Source: an uncultured Collinsella sp. (lineage in GTDB: Bacteria; Actinomycetota; Coriobacteriia; Coriobacteriales; Coriobacteriaceae). From it: a DNA stretch of 8,745 nt. Of the stretch, positions 1 to 8,745 are shown piece by piece. The notes beneath the pieces were generated by a model. The model did not search any database, was not told the origin of the DNA, and saw nothing but the letters and a program-made list of their open reading frames with translations. The stretch is from contig CABUQY010000066.1 of the NCBI GenBank assembly GCA_902493915.1, positions 1-8,745 of the forward strand, in the 5' to 3' direction. Within the stretch, counting starts at the first letter, position 1, and every line of letters starts with the position of its first letter. The position numbers were made by a program, and so were the translations under genes.

Positions 1-2438
<2,438 letters not shown>

Positions 2439-2444
2439 AGTCAA

Positions 2445-5936
<3,492 letters not shown>

Positions 5937-5945
5937 CAGGTTTTT

Positions 5946-5952
5946 CCTCCTT
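5946..5952 (-). promoter_or_regulatory. rpoB ribosome binding site
   Basis: A full AAGGAGG lies 9 nt upstream of the GTG start at 5936, which supports GTG as the true initiation codon. No other start with a comparable site is nearby. Confidence 0.85.
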
Positions 5953-6009
5953 CACGGAAATGCTCGGTGGGTTGGCGAGGCATAGCTTCGCCAGTTATCG
6001 CAACCTAAT

Positions 6010-6037
6010 AGTTTATCAGGTACCGACCGTTGGGCAA
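6010..6037 (-). promoter_or_regulatory. Candidate rpoB promoter (extended -10)
   Basis: Reading the minus strand, TTGCCC (6037-6032) is followed after 16 nt by TAAACT (6015-6010), preceded by TGA to give an extended -10 motif. Each hexamer matches the sigma70 consensus at 4 of 6 positions. The inferred start is near 6003, giving a leader of roughly 65 nt before rpoB. This would let rpoBC be transcribed independently of rplJL and galU, both of which are closed by terminators. Confidence 0.5.
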
Positions 6038-6057
6038 GAAAAGCCTTGACGCGATTG

Positions 6058-6083
6058 AGTTTTTGGAGTAGCAAAGTTTTTCG
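6058..6083. repeat. Short AT-rich direct repeats upstream of the rpoB promoter
   Basis: On the minus strand CCGAAAAACT and CCAAAAACT occur about 17 bp apart, separated by TTGCTACT. They lie about 20-45 bp upstream of the candidate -35. They could be an activator site or UP-like A-tract elements; a chance A-rich similarity cannot be excluded. Confidence 0.35.
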
Positions 6084-6113
6084 GCAGAAAACACGCAGGT
6101 AGATGTATGTGTA

Positions 6114-6129
6114 TCGAACATCTGTTCAT
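6114..6129. promoter_or_regulatory. LexA/SOS-box-like palindrome
   Basis: TCGAAC-ATCT-GTTC matches the Gram-positive LexA operator core GAAC-N4-GTTC, and also has the 5' TC of the actinobacterial form TCGAAC-N4-GTTCGA; only the final GA differs. It lies in the galU-rpoB gap, about 77 bp upstream of the candidate rpoB -35. The match is by eye only; a role in SOS control of rpoB would be unexpected. Confidence 0.35.
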
Positions 6130-6147
6130 ATATTTTCTGTGAACAGA
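6121..6147. repeat. 8-bp inverted repeat, TCTGTTCA / TGAACAGA
   Basis: A perfect 8-bp inverted repeat with an 11-bp AT-rich spacer. Its left arm overlaps the LexA-like site, so the area carries three GAACA/TGTTC half-sites in about 30 bp. It has no T-tract after it and does not look like a terminator; an operator for a dimeric regulator is more likely. Confidence 0.5.
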
Positions 6148-6168
6148 GAGCCAGCAATCGCAGCTCTT

Positions 6169-6203
6169 ATAAAAAACGGGCGCGAACCGAGGTCCGCGCC
6201 CGT
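6169..6203 (-). terminator. galU Rho-independent terminator
   Basis: On the minus strand, ACGGGCGCGGAC and GTTCGCGCCCGT form a 12-bp stem with one G-U pair and a CTCG loop, followed by a run of six T and TAT. It begins 20 nt after the galU stop and separates galU from rpoB. Confidence 0.92.
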
Positions 6204-6223
6204 AAATGTCGATGTCCGAAGGC

Positions 6224-7132
6224 TTACTTGCGCATCAATCCGCCGCGCTCGTCGATGGCGTCCCAGAAGGCATCGGCAAAGCGAGGATCGCTTGCGGCCA
6301 TGAGGGCGTTGGTTGCCATCCAGCCAGAGGGAGTGCCGGTGTCGTAGCCCGACAGCGGGTCGATAACGACAGCGTACATGGCCTCGCGGTCGAGCGAACG
6401 CGCCATGGCGTCGGTCAGCTGGATCTCGCCGCCCTTACCGGCCTGCTGATCTGCCAACAGGTCCATGACCAGCGGGCTCAGCAGGTAGCGACCGACGATG
6501 TACAGGTTGGACGGAGCCGCCTCGGGAGCGGGCTTCTCGACCAGACCACCGATGCGCCAAACGGCACCGGGCTCGTCGTCAGCGGCATTCTCGAAGCCCT
6601 CGAGAGAGCCCACGCGATCGCCGGCGATGACGCCATAGCGGCTGACTTCCTCGGGCGAGCAAGCAGCGACGGCGATAACCGAAGCTCCACCGTGCTCCTT
6701 GGAAACGGCGAGCATCTTGTCGCAGATGTCGCGATTAGGCACAACGTAGTCGCCCAGAAGAACCAGGAAGTTCTCCCCTGCCACGGCGTCGGCAGCAGAG
6801 CGAATAGCATGGCCGAGGCCCTTGGGCTCGTACTGATAACGGAAGTCGACCGGCATACCGCCAACGTGGGCGACGGCGTCGGCATAGGCGTTCTTGCCGC
6901 GCTCGCGCAGCAGGTTCTCGAGCGAGCGATCGGGCTGGAAGTAGTTCAGTAGCTCGGGCTTACCGGGAGAAGTAACGATGATGGCATCGTCGACTTCCTC
7001 GGGGTCGAGCGCCTCCTCGACGACGTACTGAATGACGGGCTTGTCGAGCACCGGCAGCATCTCTTTGGGCGTGCACTTGGTGCCAGGCAGAAAACGCGTG
7101 CCAAGACCGGCGGCGGGGATGATTGCCTTCAT
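6224..7132 (-). CDS. galU: UTP-glucose-1-phosphate uridylyltransferase
   Basis: Makes UDP-glucose from UTP and glucose-1-phosphate in the cytoplasm, supplying cell-wall polymer, glycolipid, polysaccharide and galactose (Leloir) pathways. 302 aa, normal for GalU/GtaB. Seen: the nucleotide-binding signature GLGTRFLPGTK with PKEMLP (residues 9-27), EPKGLGHA (102-109), LLGDY with the probable metal ligand D128, VEKP with K200, GGEIQLTDA (about 234-242), and YDTGTPSGW near the C-terminus. GtaB often has LLGDD where this has LLGDY; E. coli GalU also lacks the second Asp, so activity is expected. The start is ATG 7132, since MKAIIPAAG is the family N-terminus; AAAGGA lies 12 nt upstream, a long spacing. 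It stands alone between two terminators with its own promoter, in an unusual place between rplL and rpoB. Confidence 0.96.
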   Translation of the reverse strand: MKAIIPAAGLGTRFLPGTKCTPKEMLPVLDKPVIQYVVEEALDPEEVDDAIIVTSPGKPELLNYFQPDRSLENLLRERGKNAYADAVAHVGGMPVDFRYQYEPKGLGHAIRSAADAVAGENFLVLLGDYVVPNRDICDKMLAVSKEHGGASVIAVAACSPEEVSRYGVIAGDRVGSLEGFENAADDEPGAVWRIGGLVEKPAPEAAPSNLYIVGRYLLSPLVMDLLADQQAGKGGEIQLTDAMARSLDREAMYAVVIDPLSGYDTGTPSGWMATNALMAASDPRFADAFWDAIDERGGLMRK

Positions 7133-7154
7133 GTTATTCAAAGATCCTTTCGCA

Positions 7155-7192
7155 GGCGCAAAAGCGCCCCATGCGTGCGGCACGCAGCCGCA
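7155..7192 (-). promoter_or_regulatory. Two hairpins in the galU 5' leader
   Basis: In the RNA sense, TGCGGC-TGCGT-GCCGCA (7192-7176) is followed by GGCGC-TTTT-GCGCC (7168-7155), which ends just before the AAAGGA site. They could insulate or modulate galU translation. There is no T-tract, so they are not terminators. No known riboswitch is recognised. Confidence 0.45.
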
Positions 7193-7228
7193 GACCAAAT
7201 TGCGATACCCAAGCATCTTACCGCTGGA

Positions 7229-7256
7229 ACTATATGTCGCTACAAGGCAGAGACAA
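7229..7256 (-). promoter_or_regulatory. galU promoter
   Basis: TTGTCT (7256-7251), a 16-nt spacer and TATAGT (7234-7229) on the minus strand; the -10 matches 5 of 6 and the -35 matches 4 of 6 consensus positions. The start would be near 7222, giving a leader of about 90 nt. It lies between the rplL terminator and galU, as expected for a monocistronic gene. Confidence 0.6.
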
Positions 7257-7273
7257 TTCTTCAGCAGGTCAAC

Positions 7274-7307
7274 GCAAATTATTGCTCGAATGGTGCAATT
7301 TTATTGC
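7274..7307. repeat. Pair of GCAA(T)-ATTGC inverted repeats upstream of galU
   Basis: GCAAATTATTGC (7274-7285) and GCAATTTTATTGC (7295-7307) are both perfect short palindromes (GCAA-N4-TTGC and GCAAT-N3-ATTGC). Their centres are 21.5 bp apart, close to two turns of B-DNA, and they end 18 bp upstream of the galU -35. The arrangement fits tandem sites for a dimeric regulator binding the same helix face. The protein is unknown. Confidence 0.5.
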
Positions 7308-7380
7308 CCAACGGCAAGGCACCCGATACGACGCAAATCACAGAACATGGCAGTTTGAGCTACCGATGCCGAGGGACCGA

Positions 7381-7419
7381 AAAACAAAAAAGACGGGGCT
7401 CGCAATGCGAACCCCGTCT
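7381..7419 (-). terminator. rplL (rplJL) Rho-independent terminator
   Basis: On the minus strand AGACGGGGTTCGC-ATT-GCGAGCCCCGTCT makes a 13-bp stem with one G-U pair, followed by TTTTTGTTTT. It starts 27 nt after the rplL stop. Its strength implies that little transcription continues from rplJL into galU and rpoBC. Confidence 0.94.
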
Positions 7420-7446
7420 GCAAAGAAATCTGGCGAGAAAGCCTGA

Positions 7447-7824
7447 TTACTTGAGGGTGACAGCAGCGCCAGCAGCCTCGAGCTTCTCCTTGGCAGCCTC
7501 GGCGTCCTCCTTCTTGGCACCCTCGAGAACAGCCTTGGGAGCGCCCTCGACGACCTCCTTGGCCTCCTTCAGGCCAAGGTTGGTGAGCTCACGGACGGCC
7601 TTGATGACCTGGATCTTGTTGTCGCCGAAGCCCTCGAGCACGACGTCAAACTCGGTCTTCTCCTCGGCCTCAGCAGCGCCAGCAGCGGGAGCGGCGACAA
7701 CAGCGGCAGGAGCAGCGGCGGAAACGCCGAAGGTGTCCTCGATAGCCTTAACGAGCTCGGAAGCCTCGAGAAGGGTCATTTCCTTAAGAGCATCGATGAT
7801 CTCATCGGTGGTAAGCTTAGCCAT
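7447..7824 (-). CDS. rplL: 50S ribosomal protein L7/L12
   Basis: The multicopy stalk protein that recruits translational GTPases to the ribosome; it binds as dimers to the C-terminal helix of L10. 125 aa, typical size. An N-terminal dimerisation domain (residues 1-33, MAKLTTDEIIDALKEMTLLE) is followed by an Ala/Pro-rich hinge (34-53) and a C-terminal globular domain (about 56-125) with the conserved K70, K75, GLKEAKEVVEGAP (84-96) and the EAAGAAVTLK ending. The start is ATG 7824, with AAAGGA 7 nt upstream (7832-7837); an upstream in-frame ATG at 7857 would add 11 residues foreign to the family and has no site. Downstream partner of rplJ; a strong terminator follows. Confidence 0.98.
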   Translation of the reverse strand: MAKLTTDEIIDALKEMTLLEASELVKAIEDTFGVSAAAPAAVVAAPAAGAAEAEEKTEFDVVLEGFGDNKIQVIKAVRELTNLGLKEAKEVVEGAPKAVLEGAKKEDAEAAKEKLEAAGAAVTLK

Positions 7825-7842
7825 TTCTAAGTCCTTTCGGTT

Positions 7843-7911
7843 TCCGTGTCTGTGCACGGAGATCAGTTAAAACACGGCGCGAATGCGCCAGGGGTGCGGC
7901 GTTGCCGCCGC
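7843..7911 (-). promoter_or_regulatory. Three hairpins in the rplJ-rplL spacer
   Basis: In RNA order: GCGGCG-GCAA-CGCCGC with a GNRA tetraloop (7911-7896), GGCGC-ATTC-GCGCC (7889-7876) followed by GTGTTTTAA, and TCCGTG-CACAGA-CACGGA (7860-7843), which ends 5 nt before the rplL ribosome site. They may serve RNA processing or stability, or set the higher output of L7/L12 relative to L10. The middle one has only a weak T-run, so full termination is unlikely. Confidence 0.55.
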
Positions 7912-7926
7912 GGGTGAAAACAGCGA

Positions 7927-8448
7927 CTAGGCTGCCTTCTGCTCGGAGACCTGCTGGATCGAACGAGCGAGACCAGAGGAAACGCCGTTGACGCAGACAG
8001 CGATGTCGCGAGCGAAACCGGAGATGAGACCGGCGATCTGGCCGAGAAGCTGATCCTTGGTGGGCAGCTCGGCGATAGCCTTAACATCATCAGCGGAAAC
8101 GGCCTTGCCGTCGGAGATACCGCCCTTGATCTCAAGGACGCCCTTGGACTTAGCGGAGAAGTCCTTAAGGGCCTTAGCGGCCTCGACCGGCTCGGACTCG
8201 TAGAACACATAAGCGACGGGGCCGGCGAGAATCTCGTCGAGCTCGGGCTGCTCCTGGTTCTTGAGGGCAATCTTGACCAGGTTGTTCTTGTAGACCTTCA
8301 TCTCGGCGCCGCACTCGCGAAGCTGATGACGCAGCTCCTGAGCCTGCTTAACCGTCAGACCGTTGTAGTTGACGACGAACAGACCGGCGTTCTCGGCGAT
8401 ACGGGACTCGATCTCTGCAACCTTGTCGATTTTGTACTGCTGGGGCAT
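7927..8448 (-). CDS. rplJ: 50S ribosomal protein L10
   Basis: L10 anchors the L7/L12 dimers to 23S rRNA and, in many bacteria, represses its own operon by binding the mRNA leader. 173 aa, usual length. The N-terminal rRNA-binding domain includes GLFVVNYNGLTVKQAQELRH (residues 22-41), a KVYKNNLVKIAL segment and GPVAYVF (about residue 76); LPTKDQLLGQIAGLI follows, and the C-terminal helix GLARSIQQVSEQ is the L7/L12 docking arm. The start is ATG 8448, preceded at 6 nt by a full AGGAGGTG. The stop is TAG. First gene of the rplJL unit, with an L10-leader-like RNA and attenuator upstream. Confidence 0.98.
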   Translation of the reverse strand: MPQQYKIDKVAEIESRIAENAGLFVVNYNGLTVKQAQELRHQLRECGAEMKVYKNNLVKIALKNQEQPELDEILAGPVAYVFYESEPVEAAKALKDFSAKSKGVLEIKGGISDGKAVSADDVKAIAELPTKDQLLGQIAGLISGFARDIAVCVNGVSSGLARSIQQVSEQKAA

Positions 8449-8454
8449 GAATTA

Positions 8455-8462
8455 CACCTCCT
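8455..8462 (-). promoter_or_regulatory. rplJ ribosome binding site
   Basis: AGGAGGTG, complementary to the 16S rRNA tail over eight bases, lies 6 nt before ATG 8448. It is among the strongest sites in the window, fitting a highly expressed ribosomal protein. Confidence 0.9.
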
Positions 8463-8512
8463 CGAATTCTTTCCGGGCACGGTCCGCCACAAGGACGTGA
8501 CGGGGGCATGTC

Positions 8513-8550
8513 CAAAAAGAAAGCCCCCGCGCTGCATGAGCGACGGGGGC
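8513..8550 (-). terminator. Attenuator hairpin in the rplJ leader
   Basis: On the minus strand GCCCCCG and CGGGGGC form a 7-bp stem, continued by CGCT/AGCG after a bulged T with a CATGC loop, followed by TTTCTTTTT. It lies between the L10 leader and rplJ, inside the same transcript, so it is a conditional terminator rather than the end of a gene. The family model is that L10 bound to the leader favours termination. Confidence 0.85.
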
Positions 8551-8555
8551 GAGAA

Positions 8556-8658
8556 GACATATCTACTCGACCACCTCGGCTGGCGGGATATCCCATTAAG
8601 CTCGCGGGCGATGCCCGTTTGCACCGGCTGTCTCTGGCAGCGGATTCGTGCGTGAACC
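8556..8658 (-). ncRNA. L10 leader (ribosomal protein autoregulatory RNA)
   Basis: The RNA-sense sequence carries AGAGACAGCCGGTGC, then a CGGGC-ATC-GCCCG hairpin, TTAAT, and CCCGCCAGCCGAGG. These match the elements I recall of the L10_leader family found before rplJ in Firmicutes and Actinobacteria (AGACAG...GGTG...TTAAT...CC-GCCGAGG). Position, just after the promoter and before an attenuator and rplJ, fits as well. Exact ends are estimates; a covariance-model search would settle it. Confidence 0.75.
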
Positions 8659-8720
8659 GAAAGTATTATGGCGGGGACCCCGGCGTCGGTCAACGGGCGC
8701 GAGGATTCGTACACAAACCC
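8642..8720. repeat. Direct repeats flanking the rplJ promoter
   Basis: GGATTCGT occurs at 8642-8649 and 8703-8710 on the plus strand, 61 bp apart. The similarity extends over about 17 bp with 13 identities, all differences being transitions. One copy lies at the transcription start, the other upstream of the -35. Confidence 0.4.
8665..8693 (-). promoter_or_regulatory. rplJ promoter
   Basis: TTGACC (8693-8688), a 17-nt spacer and CATAAT (8670-8665) on the minus strand, each matching 5 of 6 consensus positions at ideal spacing. The start is expected near 8658, giving a leader of about 210 nt that contains the L10 leader and attenuator. The spacer includes the small palindrome GGGGTCCCC. Confidence 0.8.
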
Positions 8721-8745
8721 TGCATACGCTCCGGTCCGAGGGGCC

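Larger units (their letters stand above)
7133..7446. other. rplL-galU intergenic region
   Basis: 314 nt without a convincing gene. In transcription order it holds the rplL terminator, a stretch of about 70 nt with nothing recognised, the tandem inverted repeats, the galU promoter and a galU leader with two hairpins. Open frames crossing it on the plus strand have no ribosome site and no recognisable product. Confidence 0.7.

Noticed and set aside
2442..2444. TTG as rpoC start
   Set aside because: It directly abuts the rpoB stop and is only 3 nt from the AAGGAG site; GTG 2438 has 9-nt spacing as in rpoB and gives a natural MADFEATDF N-terminus. It cannot be fully excluded.
6046..6074. Plus-strand TTGACG-N17-TAGCAA as a promoter toward galU
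   Set aside because: The -10 matches only 3 of 6 positions, it would fire antisense into the galU terminator, and no plus-strand gene follows.
6206..6952. Plus-strand open frame opposite galU
   Set aside because: Antisense to an intact galU with all family motifs; no recognisable product.
7133..7216. Upstream ATG extension of galU by 28 residues
   Set aside because: The extension covers the leader hairpins and ribosome site, starts at or just after the inferred transcription start, and precedes the canonical MKAIIPAAG.
7175..7870. Plus-strand open frame across the rplL-galU gap and rplL
   Set aside because: The part over rplL is an Ala/Ser-rich antisense shadow, and the part in the gap crosses the terminator and galU promoter. 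No ribosome site or similarity.

Overview
The window is a piece of the ribosomal-protein/RNA-polymerase gene cluster, with every gene on the minus strand. In transcription order (right to left) it holds rplJ (L10), rplL (L7/L12), galU (UTP-glucose-1-phosphate uridylyltransferase), rpoB (RNA polymerase beta) and the first 812 codons of rpoC (beta'), which runs off the left edge. The high-GC coding sequence, AAGGAGG-type ribosome binding sites, the actinobacterial-style coiled-coil insertion near the beta' N-terminus and the overall protein sequences point to a Gram-positive actinobacterium. My best guess is class Coriobacteriia (Collinsella or a relative); that is inference from recall, not a database match.

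Layout. 8745-8449: rplJ control region, with a promoter (8665-8693), an L10-leader-like RNA and a Rho-independent attenuator (8513-8550). 8448-7447: rplJ, a 102-nt spacer with three hairpins, and rplL. 7446-7133: a 314-nt gap with the strong rplL terminator, two near-identical inverted repeats about two helical turns apart, a sigma70-type galU promoter and a structured galU leader. 7132-6224: galU, closed by its own terminator. 6223-5937: a 287-nt gap with a LexA-box-like palindrome, AT-rich direct repeats and a candidate extended -10 promoter for rpoB. 5936-2445: rpoB. 2438-1: rpoC, translationally coupled to rpoB.

How it works together. L10 and L7/L12 form the ribosomal stalk, and their unit looks autoregulated by L10 binding its own leader. 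Two terminators and galU separate that unit from rpoBC, so here rpoBC appears to have its own promoter instead of depending on readthrough from rplJL as in the classical arrangement.

Most interesting points. (1) RpoB fork loop 2, just after the rifampicin region, is replaced by a 16-residue segment where nearly all bacteria have 8 conserved residues (normally SRERAGFE-like). (2) rpoB and rpoC are in the same reading frame, separated by one amber codon and two sense codons. (3) galU lies between rplL and rpoB. (4) There are candidate operator pairs upstream of galU and rpoB. No mobile elements, CRISPR, tRNA or rRNA were seen. Nothing convincing is encoded on the plus strand; its long open frames are antisense shadows of rpoBC.
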